Under the pieces are notes generated by a model. The model searched no databases. It was given only the letters and a program-made list of their open reading frames with translations, and was not told where the DNA came from. 64,000 nt of DNA from contig JAIBAY010000003.1 in assembly GCA_019694975.1 (NCBI GenBank), forward strand, positions 516,511-580,510, read 5' to 3'. Numbering within the stretch: position 1 is the first letter of the stretch; the number at the start of each line of letters is the position of its first letter. Source of the DNA: Chitinophagales bacterium. GTDB taxonomy: Bacteria > Bacteroidota > Bacteroidia > Chitinophagales > UBA10324. The translations under genes were made by a program, and so were the position numbers. Shown here in pieces: positions 7,899 to 16,979 of the stretch.

Positions 7899-10808
7899 AT
7901 GCCAACTAAAATAAAATTTGCCGCTTGCCTGTTTTATCTTCTCGTCCTGCAACAGGCAGTTTCAGCACAGCCTTCCGCTGAGTGGGTTTTTCATTATAAT
8001 GGAGAAGGAGATTACACCGACCGTTTTACCTGTATGGCTTCCGACGCTGCGGGTAATATTTATGCAGGAGGGTCCTCCGTGAATATCGGAACCGATCGTG
8101 ATTTTCTGGTACAGAAATCAGATGCTGACGGCAATATAATATGGAGAACAATGACAGGCGCCGCAGGCAACGGACCGGATGAGGTAACTGCCATCTGGGT
8201 AGATGGATCACAAAACGTTTATGTGACCGGCTTTGGCAAAAGCCAGGATGCAGGTAATGATTTTCTCACAATTAAATATGACCCTAATGGCGTGCTTACC
8301 TGGTCTGCTGTTTACAACTACGATGTCGCGAATGCTTATGATCAGCCAAACTCCATTGCCCTCGATCAGGAGGGAAATGTGATTGTTACAGGCCAGAGCG
8401 ACAGCGACCCGGGCCCGCTTACCAAAGATGATTATCTCACAATTAAGTATTCATCCACCGGCAGCCAGGTATGGATACAACGATACAATGGTTTGGGTGA
8501 TGGCACCGACAGGGCCGTGAAGGTGGTAACTGATAATAACAACAATATTTATGTGACCGGACGAAGCTACAATGGCTCCTTTGACGATTATGTAACCATT
8601 AAGTATAATGCGGCGGGAACACAGCAATGGCTGAAATACGGCGACCGCAATTTCACCGACCGCGCCACGGCAATGGCTATCGATGCCAATGCGAATATCT
8701 ATGTGACCGGCTGGAGCAGCAATGGATCCAATGATGATTTTTATACCATTAAATATAATAGTTCAGGCGCCACGCAGTGGTCAAAAGTGGTGGATGGCGT
8801 TGACCAGGATCGTGCACTCGCCATCGCCGTGGATGGCAGCGGTAATGTGTACGTTTCGGGCAGCAGTGATGGTGATAACGGCCCTTTTGTAAATCTTAAT
8901 TACAGAACTGTTAAGTACAACGCCAATGGTGTGCTGCAGTGGAATGTGGTATATGACGGAACTGCCGGAAATGACGACATACCATCCGCAATAGCCGTTG
9001 CAGGCAATGAAGTTTTCGTTACCGGCACCTCAGACATTAATGCCACACCGGCGATTTCGAATGATTTGGTGACTATAAAATACGCCTCCGGCGGCACTGT
9101 GCAATGGACAAAATCTTATGCAGGCACTGGCGGATTTGATGATGTGAGTTATGCGCTGCTTGCTAATGCCGGCGGAAATACCTTTGTGGCCGGTTATGAA
9201 GAAGATAATCAGCAGCAACGGAATGCACTCCTCATCAAATACGATAATAGTGGCACGCAGCTTTTCAGCAGCAACTTCAACGGTACCGGCGACAACAGCG
9301 ATAACATCCGTGACCTGAAAACGGACGTATCCGGAAATCTATACCTCGCCGGTTATGCAGTGCAACGCGGGCAAAACCGTGATTTCTTTATTCTTAAGCT
9401 GACTGCCACCGGCGATACTGCCTGGACCCGTTATATCAACGGATCATCGCCGGACAGCGAAGATGAAGGGCAATCAATTACCATAGATGGTACAGACCAT
9501 CTGATCGCCGCCGGCTTCACAAAAAACAGTGGCAGCTCCGGTGATTTTACCGCAGTGAAACTGGATGCGGCAGGCGATTCAACATGGCTCCGTTATTTTG
9601 ATTCACCCACTCATGAAAATGATAAGGCATACGACATGCAGCGTGATGCAACCGGCAATATCTATATCACCGGCCGCACCGACAGCGACGCAGGACTGAA
9701 TTCCAATGACGATGCAACAACCATAAAATATGACACTGACGGAAACCTGCTTTGGAGCCAGTCATATAATGGCACAGGTAACGGCCCTGACCGCGGAAGC
9801 TTTGTGAGGGTGGCCGCATCCGGAAACATTTACGTCGGCGGCCGAACGTTCAATGGCAGCAACCTCGATATGCTCTTCATCAAATACAGCAGTGATGGTA
9901 ACCAGCAATGGATAAAAAGCATTGACGGCGGCTTTGGCAATGATGAGATAAGAGCGATGGCGATCGATAACAATGAAAACATTTATGTAACCGGCAGCAG
10001 TGCCGGCGCAACCGACTCCGCTGATTTGATTACCATGAAATACTCGCCTTCCGGCGATCAGTTGTGGCTGAATCGTTACAACGGCAACGGCAACGGAGGC
10101 GACTTTGGCGAAGGCCTTGCAGTTGATCCCGCAGGCAATGTGCTTGTTACCGGTTATACTGACGCAGATAATACGGCTGCTGTTAACCTTGATATCTTAA
10201 CCATAAAATACGACGGCAGCGGAACTGAACTTTGGAATAAAACAGCAAACGGCAGCGTTAACCTCGATGCGATCGCTGATGCCATCATCACAGATGAATT
10301 CGGAAATGCCTATGTAGCAGGTCACGGGAATAATGGCTCTGCCACCGATCTGAACTTTGATATCATCACCATCCGGTACAATGACGATGGAACAGAAGCC
10401 TGGCAAACTTCATACAACGGTGTATCCGACACACTCGATGAACCAAATACCATGTTGCTTTCCGGTAATGATCTGTTTATCGCCGGCAGCAGCTGGCAAA
10501 ACGGTCAGCAACGTGATATGATAGTGATCAAATACGCATCCGTAACGGGCATCCGCTCAATCGCTCAAAATGAAGCGGTGAATGTTTTTCCAAATCCCTT
10601 TACCGACGTGCTTCATATACAATCACCGGGATTGTCAAATGCTGAACTGATATTTCAATTATTTGATGTAACAGGAAGACTCATCTGCACAACAGCTGTT
10701 AAAGGAAACGATTCGGTGCTACTTCCCGGCAAACTTGCACCCGGCTGCTATACTTATGCAATACTTAACAACCGTCTGACCATACAGGCAGGCAAACTCA
10801 TTCACTGA
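7899..10808 (+). CDS. Second SBBP-repeat secreted protein with T9SS sorting domain
   Basis: 969 residues. The signal peptide ends at QAVSAQ (about residue 24). Nearly the whole mature chain is the same SBBP repeat type as the preceding gene (GNIYVTGRSYNGS, DDYVTIKYNAAG, TQQWLKY and similar), then a T9SS tail beginning VFPNPFTDVLHIQ and ending AGKLIH. It lacks the PKD/Ig modules of its neighbour. The pair looks like a tandem duplication that later diverged at the C-terminus. It lies 41 bases before the P-loop ATPase gene and may share a transcript with the five-gene cluster. Likely a cell-surface protein of unknown binding role. Confidence 0.88.
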   Translation: MPTKIKFAACLFYLLVLQQAVSAQPSAEWVFHYNGEGDYTDRFTCMASDAAGNIYAGGSSVNIGTDRDFLVQKSDADGNIIWRTMTGAAGNGPDEVTAIWVDGSQNVYVTGFGKSQDAGNDFLTIKYDPNGVLTWSAVYNYDVANAYDQPNSIALDQEGNVIVTGQSDSDPGPLTKDDYLTIKYSSTGSQVWIQRYNGLGDGTDRAVKVVTDNNNNIYVTGRSYNGSFDDYVTIKYNAAGTQQWLKYGDRNFTDRATAMAIDANANIYVTGWSSNGSNDDFYTIKYNSSGATQWSKVVDGVDQDRALAIAVDGSGNVYVSGSSDGDNGPFVNLNYRTVKYNANGVLQWNVVYDGTAGNDDIPSAIAVAGNEVFVTGTSDINATPAISNDLVTIKYASGGTVQWTKSYAGTGGFDDVSYALLANAGGNTFVAGYEEDNQQQRNALLIKYDNSGTQLFSSNFNGTGDNSDNIRDLKTDVSGNLYLAGYAVQRGQNRDFFILKLTATGDTAWTRYINGSSPDSEDEGQSITIDGTDHLIAAGFTKNSGSSGDFTAVKLDAAGDSTWLRYFDSPTHENDKAYDMQRDATGNIYITGRTDSDAGLNSNDDATTIKYDTDGNLLWSQSYNGTGNGPDRGSFVRVAASGNIYVGGRTFNGSNLDMLFIKYSSDGNQQWIKSIDGGFGNDEIRAMAIDNNENIYVTGSSAGATDSADLITMKYSPSGDQLWLNRYNGNGNGGDFGEGLAVDPAGNVLVTGYTDADNTAAVNLDILTIKYDGSGTELWNKTANGSVNLDAIADAIITDEFGNAYVAGHGNNGSATDLNFDIITIRYNDDGTEAWQTSYNGVSDTLDEPNTMLLSGNDLFIAGSSWQNGQQRDMIVIKYASVTGIRSIAQNEAVNVFPNPFTDVLHIQSPGLSNAELIFQLFDVTGRLICTTAVKGNDSVLLPGKLAPGCYTYAILNNRLTIQAGKLIH

Positions 10809-10849
10809 ACATCAACATCAATCGTATACCAATAATAATCCTCAACGCC

Positions 10850-11884
10850 ATGAAAATCAAAAAGACAATCGTCACAAAAGATATTCAGCAGTATATCCTG
10901 AATGAATCTATCAAAGAAACCTATGTACCGGCAGCAGGTGATGTTGCCATCTTTGAGGTGATAACTCTTGGCCGGCATGAAACGATACAAGGCGAAGACA
11001 AGCGCATCACTGCCATCTTCGAAAATGATTTTATCATGGCGGCATTTGCAGATCGATATGCCACATCACAGTTTGAAGGATATGTTCCAACTTTCCCGAT
11101 GGAATTATACGATATCCTCGGCGCGGGCGGTGCTATTGGCGTGGTAAAATCAAAAAACGCGCTGCTGAAGGATATTGAACCTACCAAAATCAGGATGATC
11201 GGCTACTGCTGCGATGATTCTGGCAAAGTGATCAATACCAAATGGTACCAAAAACAGCGGATTCCATTTACGGGTGAATTACCGAATAATGCAAAGGTGA
11301 TCCTGTCAGTCGGTTCAACCATGGACAGCGGAAAAACCACCACGGCAGCGCATGTTGCACGCGGACTGAAATATTCGGGTAAGAAAGTTGCCTTCATTAA
11401 GTTTACCGGTACGTGCTTTACCAAAGACAAAGACTTCGTATATGATTGCGGCGCTGATGTGGCAATCGATTTTTCTGACCTTGGTTTTCCTTCCACTTAC
11501 ATGTGTCAGAAAGAAGAACTGCTCGACCTCTACCAATCACTGCTCGCCAGGATTGCTGATGAAAAACCTGATTTCATAGTGATGGAAATTGCCGACGGAC
11601 TGATGCAGCGCGAAACAAATTTCCTCCTTCGCTCCAGGGAATTCATGGCAACCATTCACAGTGTGGTATTCAGCTGCGGCGACAGCCTGAGCGCTTTCCA
11701 GGGCTTCGACATTCTGCAGCAATGGGGCATCACGCCGGCACTCATCAGCGGCCGCTTTTCCATGAGCCCGTTGCTGATTGAAGAAGTAAAAAACAACTGT
11801 GCGGTTCCGGTGCTTACAATTGAAGAAATCATGACGGGCAAATTCAATAACTTGCTGGTTTCCTCCAGATTGGTAGCTGCCTGA
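10850..11884 (+). CDS. P-loop NTPase, DUF1611-like
   Basis: 344 residues, soluble. An N-terminal domain of about 145 residues has an AGDVAIFEV opening and resembles the small domain of DUF1611/MobB-type ATPases. A C-terminal P-loop domain follows: Walker A GSTMDSGKTT (155-164), a switch-like KFTGT (184-188) and a Walker B-like DFIVMEIADG (241-250). Related proteins are annotated as DUF1611 or molybdopterin-guanine dinucleotide type P-loop proteins; the substrate here is unknown. The stop overlaps the next ATG by one base (TGATG, 11882-11886), which indicates translational coupling to the ABC transporter and a joint role. Confidence 0.68.
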   Translation: MKIKKTIVTKDIQQYILNESIKETYVPAAGDVAIFEVITLGRHETIQGEDKRITAIFENDFIMAAFADRYATSQFEGYVPTFPMELYDILGAGGAIGVVKSKNALLKDIEPTKIRMIGYCCDDSGKVINTKWYQKQRIPFTGELPNNAKVILSVGSTMDSGKTTTAAHVARGLKYSGKKVAFIKFTGTCFTKDKDFVYDCGADVAIDFSDLGFPSTYMCQKEELLDLYQSLLARIADEKPDFIVMEIADGLMQRETNFLLRSREFMATIHSVVFSCGDSLSAFQGFDILQQWGITPALISGRFSMSPLLIEEVKNNCAVPVLTIEEIMTGKFNNLLVSSRLVAA

Positions 11885-13593
11885 TGAATGCACGCAAGCT
11901 TATTGCTGATTTTTTTTCCCGGAACAAAGCACTGGTGCTCGTAACCTTCGTGGCCAGTATCGGTAACAGCCTGCTTAATGTTTTACTTCCGCTGAGCATC
12001 GGTAAATTTTATGAACTCGCCTTTCATGAAAGTTCTGCAAAAGGAAAGCTCTTTGATACACTCCATCTGTCGGTTAACACGATGTCAGGATTCTTCCTCT
12101 TTTTCCTGGTACTGATCATATTGAAATCTGTAATTACTTATGGCGAAAAATATTTTACCGGTTTAGTGGGAGAACGCTTTTCGCGTAACCTGCGCGAATT
12201 ACTTTTCCGTACCCAGTTGTCGCATTCAATGCCGGTGCATGAACTGAAACCGGCAGGAAAATACCTGCTACGCTATAGCGGCGACTTATCATTCATTCAG
12301 CGCTTCATCAGCAAAGGCATTATCCAGTTTTCAGGCGATCTTGTTTTCCTCACCGCCGCTTTCACGGTATTGCTGCTCATCAACACAACATTAACTGCCG
12401 TCGTGATTGCCGGATTAGCCGCGGCTGCCGGTATCATAGTATTGCTCAACAAATCTGTACGCAAAGCCACCATCAGCAGAAGAAATCAACGGTCTGCACT
12501 CCTGGGTTTTGTCACCACACGGCTGCAGGCATTCTATACCTTAAAAAGTTTTAACCGCGAAGTGCCTGAGACAACACAGTTTAACCGTCAGTCGCGCAAA
12601 ATGTATGAGCTGGGAATAAACTACTACCGCGTTTATGCTTTGGTGCAGGCCATCCTGCCGGCGCTTTTTTTCGGCACAATGGCGCTGGTACTTTACTTTG
12701 TTGCGGTGGAACGCGAAACGAACCCTGCCGCATTCCATCATGGTGATGTCCTGAACTACATACTGCTGCTGTTGTATATTCAGTCCTCTATCCGGCGGAT
12801 GCTCGGTGTAAATGTGGTCTGGCAGCTCGGCCAGGTTTCCATGCTGAAATTACTCCGCATCATCAACCAGCCTGTTGAACGCAGGGATGATCCTGCAACG
12901 ATGGTTCCTGCAAAAGGAAAAATAGTATTTGAAGATGTTTCCTTTCAATACGAACATGCTCAACAGCCCGCTGTGGAACACCTCACCTGCTGTTTCGAAC
13001 CCGGCACTATTACCTGGCTGCAAGGCAGGCAAGGCAGTGGAAAAAGCACTGTGCTGAAACTCATCCAGGGCATCTATACGCCGGGCAGCGGAAAGATTTT
13101 TCTGGATGATCAGCCTTTCGCATCGCTGGCACCGAATGCCGTGCGTAAAAATGTAGCAATCATTTCCGATGAAGCTCCGCTTATCGGCAATACGGTATTC
13201 AAAGCGATATCATACAACACTGCGGATGAGAAACGGGAAAAAACAGCGCAGTTGCTGGAAAGGCTTGGCTTCCATGTTGGCGGCAGCAGTAATCAGTCAC
13301 TCGATTACCGCCTCAGCGACTATGCGAAAAACCTCTCCAACGGGCAACGTAAGTTGCTGATGTTTGCCCGCGCATTCCTTACCAGGAAAAAAGTCCTGCT
13401 CATTGACGAAGTCTTTGATGACCTTGATCCTGATGCCAGGGCAAAGGTGCTGGCCGAATTGCAGCGCCTGGCATCAAAGCGCACCATCATCATTGCCGGC
13501 AGCCGGCTACCTGAAACGCTGAAAGCCGGTCAAATAATTAACCTGAATGAACTTCATCATAAAATTCAGCGCTCCTACCATGACATCAATTAG
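11884..13593 (+). CDS. ABC exporter half-transporter with degenerate nucleotide-binding domain
   Basis: 569 residues in a fused membrane-plus-ATPase layout. Hydrophobic segments occupy about 15-320. The NBD has Walker A GRQGSGKST (381-389), signature LSNGQ (484-488) and Walker B VLLIDE (504-509). Two switch residues seem lost: the Q-loop position reads IISDEAP (426-432), with Asp where Gln is usual, and the H-loop reads IIAGSRLPE instead of IIAHRLS. Turnover may be slow or need a partner. It is coupled by one-base overlap to the P-loop ATPase and by a 14-base overlap to the following lipoprotein, so the substrate may be a cell-envelope factor. Substrate unknown. Confidence 0.85.
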   Translation: MNARKLIADFFSRNKALVLVTFVASIGNSLLNVLLPLSIGKFYELAFHESSAKGKLFDTLHLSVNTMSGFFLFFLVLIILKSVITYGEKYFTGLVGERFSRNLRELLFRTQLSHSMPVHELKPAGKYLLRYSGDLSFIQRFISKGIIQFSGDLVFLTAAFTVLLLINTTLTAVVIAGLAAAAGIIVLLNKSVRKATISRRNQRSALLGFVTTRLQAFYTLKSFNREVPETTQFNRQSRKMYELGINYYRVYALVQAILPALFFGTMALVLYFVAVERETNPAAFHHGDVLNYILLLLYIQSSIRRMLGVNVVWQLGQVSMLKLLRIINQPVERRDDPATMVPAKGKIVFEDVSFQYEHAQQPAVEHLTCCFEPGTITWLQGRQGSGKSTVLKLIQGIYTPGSGKIFLDDQPFASLAPNAVRKNVAIISDEAPLIGNTVFKAISYNTADEKREKTAQLLERLGFHVGGSSNQSLDYRLSDYAKNLSNGQRKLLMFARAFLTRKKVLLIDEVFDDLDPDARAKVLAELQRLASKRTIIIAGSRLPETLKAGQIINLNELHHKIQRSYHDIN

Positions 13594-13993
13594 CAGATCA
13601 ATACATTGGCAGTTGGTTTTTTCACTTACGCTGTTCCTGCTTGCTTCCTGTAAAAAACAGGAAGGCAAAGGCGGTGATGCCTCCATCGCCGGATCGGTGT
13701 ATACAGAACATTTCAATTCCACTTTTACGGAATTCATCAGTGAGTATCCCGGCGCCGACACCTATGTTTACCTGGTGTACGGCGATGATATCAGTTATGG
13801 TCAGCGGATCAAAACAAATTATGAAGGACAATTTGAATTCAAGTACCTCTATAAAGGAAACTACACTGTTTATGTGTATTCACTCGACTCCACGCTCACA
13901 TCGCCGGATGGCAGCATTCCTGTCGTGAAACAAGTAAGCATTGCGGGAAGAAAGGATCATATACAGCTCGACACCTTCCGGATTTTTCAATGA
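13580..13993 (+). CDS. Small lipoprotein with a carboxypeptidase-regulatory-like fold
   Basis: About 137 residues from the ATG at 13580, chosen because it gives a lipoprotein signal (LTLFLLASC, Cys24). The frame is open from 13547, but that would add an unlikely head. The mature part reads ASIAGSVYTEHF, YVYLVYGDDISYG, then a YEGQFEFKYLYKGNYTVYVYSLD stretch. This is typical of a small beta-sandwich of the CarboxypepD_reg type. It overlaps the end of the ABC transporter gene by 14 bases, so it is almost certainly in the same operon and probably anchored in the envelope. No enzymatic motif is seen. Confidence 0.7.
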   Translation: MTSISRSIHWQLVFSLTLFLLASCKKQEGKGGDASIAGSVYTEHFNSTFTEFISEYPGADTYVYLVYGDDISYGQRIKTNYEGQFEFKYLYKGNYTVYVYSLDSTLTSPDGSIPVVKQVSIAGRKDHIQLDTFRIFQ

Positions 13994-14012
13994 ATGCATC
14001 CCTGAAGACACC

Positions 14013-14669
14013 ATGAAATTATATCAGTTTCATACGATGAAGCAGGACAAAGGCAGATACAGCATTGCGCCTGAATTATTGCGTATGGCAACTGTTATGG
14101 CAATCTTTGTAAGAACCGGTCTGACACTCTGTTTAATTGCCGGCATCCAGTTCACCGCTTTTTCGCAAACAACACGCGAAATCTCCTCCCGCGGAATCAG
14201 TTCCGTTACGGTTACAGTCTTTGATGCGCGCAAAAAAGATACGACAGAAAGGAAAACCTTCACACGGTATGATCATCAGGGCAATGCACTGGAAAACATC
14301 GAATATGACCAAACAGGAAAAATCAAGTCGCACGAGCAGTATGAATTCAACAGCCATAATGATGAAACGGTGTACCGGTTGATTGATGCCGATGGTAAAG
14401 TGATTAAAAGTGTCTATACCACTTATGACAAATGGAATCATGTTGCATCAAAAACCATCCTTGATGCTACCGGTGCCATCACGGAAAAAACGATCAGCAC
14501 TTATAACACCTTTAATGATCTCACGGAAGAAAACACTTACGACAAAGAGGGAAAGCTGACCCGCCGCGCACAATACAGCTACGACACGAAAGGCATGCTG
14601 CTCAGCCGGAAGGTGTATAATGAGAAAGGTGAATTAATCTACGCAAAAGAATATACCTACGAGTACTAA
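14013..14669 (+). CDS. Secreted protein with YD/RHS-like repeats
   Basis: About 218 residues from the ATG at 14013; an ATG at 14037 is an alternative. A hydrophobic signal-like stretch ends at FTAFSQ. The mature chain holds repeated units of the kind YDHQGNALENIEYDQTGK, YNTFNDLTEENTYDKEGK and YDTKGMLLSRKVYNEKGE, which resemble YD or RHS-type beta strands found in antitoxin-like or surface proteins. The gene starts 20 bases after the lipoprotein, and its stop overlaps the next start (TAATG at 14667-14671). It likely works with its neighbours in the envelope; function not known. Confidence 0.65.
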   Translation: MKLYQFHTMKQDKGRYSIAPELLRMATVMAIFVRTGLTLCLIAGIQFTAFSQTTREISSRGISSVTVTVFDARKKDTTERKTFTRYDHQGNALENIEYDQTGKIKSHEQYEFNSHNDETVYRLIDADGKVIKSVYTTYDKWNHVASKTILDATGAITEKTISTYNTFNDLTEENTYDKEGKLTRRAQYSYDTKGMLLSRKVYNEKGELIYAKEYTYEY

Positions 14670-15427
14670 TGCTGACTTCTTCAGTACATACGGCATTACG
14701 TTGTTCACCACGACAAAAATCTGACCTGTTCAGGAACTCCGGTGCTGCTGCATGCTGTCTGCTGGCAGTGTTGTTATTTTCTTGCCCGGAAAGTATACAG
14801 GCACAGGCAGCATATTCACCGCAAAACGATTTCAGGGGAATTGTCGGATTGAACATCGAAAAAAAAATCTCCCGCTCCTTCTCATTAACCCTTTTCAACC
14901 AGGCTATCTTTAATCAGAACCTGGCCGAACTTGGCACCTGTTTGATCGATGCCGGTATCAACTACAAACTGAACCGCAATTTTACGTTAGGATTGGATTA
15001 CCGCTTCGTGCTCAGCAGGAATCTCAACAACGCTTATGACAACCGGCAGTTGCTGATGGCCGACATCGCATACACTAAAGGATTCCATAATTTTTCTCTC
15101 ACGGCCAGGGTGCGGTTTTCAAGTCAGTATTACGATCAGCTTACGGCGGAAAATTACAGGCCCGCCGCTTTTTATAACCGTGATAAGCTTACGCTCCGGT
15201 ACAGGATAAGTTACTTTCTGTCGCCTTATGTTTCCGGAGAAATTTTTTATCCGCTCAACAATGCGGAGAGAAACGGCATTGACCGGTTCCGTGGCAGCGC
15301 CGGATTTTTTTACAACTTTAATGACCACCTGAGAAGTGAATGGTATTACACAATATCGCCCGGATTCAACCGGAAAACCAACAATACCGTTTATGCTGCC
15401 GGCAGTACCTGGTATTACCGGTTCTGA
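14669..15427 (+). CDS. DUF2490 outer-membrane beta-barrel protein
   Basis: 252 residues. After a signal-like segment (CCLLAVLLFSC, AQA near residue 47) the protein is a run of alternating amphipathic strands with aromatic ends (LGLDYRFVLSRN, FSLTARVRFSSQYY, YRISYFLSPYVSGEIFYPL) and a C-terminal GSTWYYRF. This is the DUF2490 pattern, thought to be a small outer-membrane barrel. It is translationally coupled to the YD-repeat gene upstream and closes the cluster. Its presence suggests that the ATPase, exporter and lipoprotein serve an envelope-spanning task, which remains inference. Confidence 0.78.
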   Translation: MLTSSVHTALRCSPRQKSDLFRNSGAAACCLLAVLLFSCPESIQAQAAYSPQNDFRGIVGLNIEKKISRSFSLTLFNQAIFNQNLAELGTCLIDAGINYKLNRNFTLGLDYRFVLSRNLNNAYDNRQLLMADIAYTKGFHNFSLTARVRFSSQYYDQLTAENYRPAAFYNRDKLTLRYRISYFLSPYVSGEIFYPLNNAERNGIDRFRGSAGFFYNFNDHLRSEWYYTISPGFNRKTNNTVYAAGSTWYYRF

Positions 15428-15565
15428 ATGGAAGAGCGTCAGCATAACCAACAACAAAAAGTATCATGCTTTTGCGAAAGCCAGGCAGAGGAACAGATGA
15501 AGATCAGCTTAGCTTACTTTAAACATTCATTCCGCCAACATGGAACATAACTAACTTTCCAGCTG

Positions 15566-16630
15566 ATGAAATTTCTTTACAGATATTTTCTGCCAACATC
15601 TTTTCTACTCATCCTCATTTTCCCGTTATCTGTTATGGCACAGTCAACTAATCCTGTTACCGGCCACCCGATTGCCATCGCCATCCATGGCGGAGCCAGT
15701 AACATCAAAAAAATGAACCTCTCCGCAGCGCAGGAGAAAGCTTACCGCGATACCATGGAGATTGCCTTAAAAGCAGGCTACAACGTGCTGCAACAAGGCG
15801 GAACAAGCGTGGATGCTGTGGTTGCCGCAATCAACGTGATGGAGAATTCCGTTCTCTTTAATGCCGGTAAAGGATCGGTGATTACGCATGATGGCACGAT
15901 TGAAATGGATGCAGCAATCATGAATGGCAAAACACTGAAGGCAGGTGCGTTAACCGGTGTGAAAACCATAAAAAACCCGATTACCGCTGCGCGAACCATA
16001 ATGGATAGCAGCAGGTTTGTTTTCTTATCAGGAAAAGGCGCCGAGGATTTTGCCCGTGAACAAGGCCTTGCAATGGAAGATACTTCCTATTTCTTCACCC
16101 CCTATCGCATGGAACAATTGCAGCGCGCCTTGCGAGGCGACACCACACCGCTCGATCACAGCGATACTACAGGCATGATTGAACCTGCTGATGGCAATCA
16201 GCTGTCTAATGAAAAGTTTGGCACAGTGGGCTGTGTGGCAGTAGACCGTTACGGCGACCTTGCTGCAGGCACATCTACCGGTGGCATCGTTAACAAGCAA
16301 TACAATCGCATCGGCGACTCGCCATTGATTGGCTGCGGAACATATGCCAACAATAAAACCTGCGCCGTGTCCTGCACCGGCCGAGGGGAAGAATTTATCA
16401 GGTATGTGGTCGCCTATGATATTTCGGCACTGATGCAATACCGGGTTATCAATTTACATGATGCTGCGAACTATGTCATAAAAGATAAACTTGTTAAAGC
16501 AGGCGGCAGGGGCGGATGCATCGCAATGGATAGAAACGGGCACATTGAAATGCCGTTTACTACCGATGGAATGTTCAGGGGATACATTAATACGAAAGGA
16601 ATTTTGAAGGTGTCTGTTTATGAAGAGTAG
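15566..16630 (+). CDS. Isoaspartyl peptidase / type 2 L-asparaginase, exported
   Basis: 354 residues, Ntn-hydrolase fold. A signal peptide ends at VMAQS (about residue 26), so it should act in the periplasm or be secreted. The N-terminal subunit shows AIHGGAS (39-45), TSVDAVVAAI and FNAGKGSV. The catalytic nucleophile is Thr220 in FGTVGCVA, where autocleavage normally makes the alpha and beta chains. Substrate-binding GTSTGG (235-240) and GCGTYA follow. The family hydrolyses isoaspartyl dipeptides and L-asparagine. Monocistronic by spacing. Confidence 0.92.
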   Translation: MKFLYRYFLPTSFLLILIFPLSVMAQSTNPVTGHPIAIAIHGGASNIKKMNLSAAQEKAYRDTMEIALKAGYNVLQQGGTSVDAVVAAINVMENSVLFNAGKGSVITHDGTIEMDAAIMNGKTLKAGALTGVKTIKNPITAARTIMDSSRFVFLSGKGAEDFAREQGLAMEDTSYFFTPYRMEQLQRALRGDTTPLDHSDTTGMIEPADGNQLSNEKFGTVGCVAVDRYGDLAAGTSTGGIVNKQYNRIGDSPLIGCGTYANNKTCAVSCTGRGEEFIRYVVAYDISALMQYRVINLHDAANYVIKDKLVKAGGRGGCIAMDRNGHIEMPFTTDGMFRGYINTKGILKVSVYEE

Positions 16631-16979
16631 TATAGTTCATCCATAAACTCCGGCGCTTTAATCAGGCAGTTCACCGTAACCATAAATTTCTTTCCGGTTC
16701 AGGAACAAGTGTGCCTTCATGTCTGTTCTGTTCACGCGGTCTTGTATGTAATGGCGGAAGTAAACTGATTAAGGGCTTGCACGCAGTCATTCTCATCTTC
16801 CGGTTTTACAAATGCATGCACTTTTCAAAAGCCGTGGCATGGAATGGTAACATCAGGCAAATACGGTTAAGCCGGTCTGAAAAAAAACAAGTGGTCAGTA
16901 TTCTTGAATAATTAATGCTGCTGATAGATTACAACCTGAATTTTCTATAATTTTGAATCCTTAAAACGTACAATCCAAG
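16631..16979. other. Gene-free spacer before citrate synthase
   Basis: 349 bases. A 66-codon frame at 16711-16911 has no recognisable family, poor composition and no plausible start context, so no gene is called. The right end carries the probable citrate synthase promoter. Confidence 0.4.
16948..16955 (+). promoter_or_regulatory. Possible Bacteroidota -7 element of citrate synthase
   Basis: TAATTTTG matches TAnnTTTG 25 bases before the ATG. No good -33 TTTG at the expected spacing was found, so the call is weak. Confidence 0.35.

Noticed and set aside
16711..16911. 66-codon ORF before citrate synthase
   Set aside because: No family pattern, odd Cys/His-rich composition and it lies in a promoter region.
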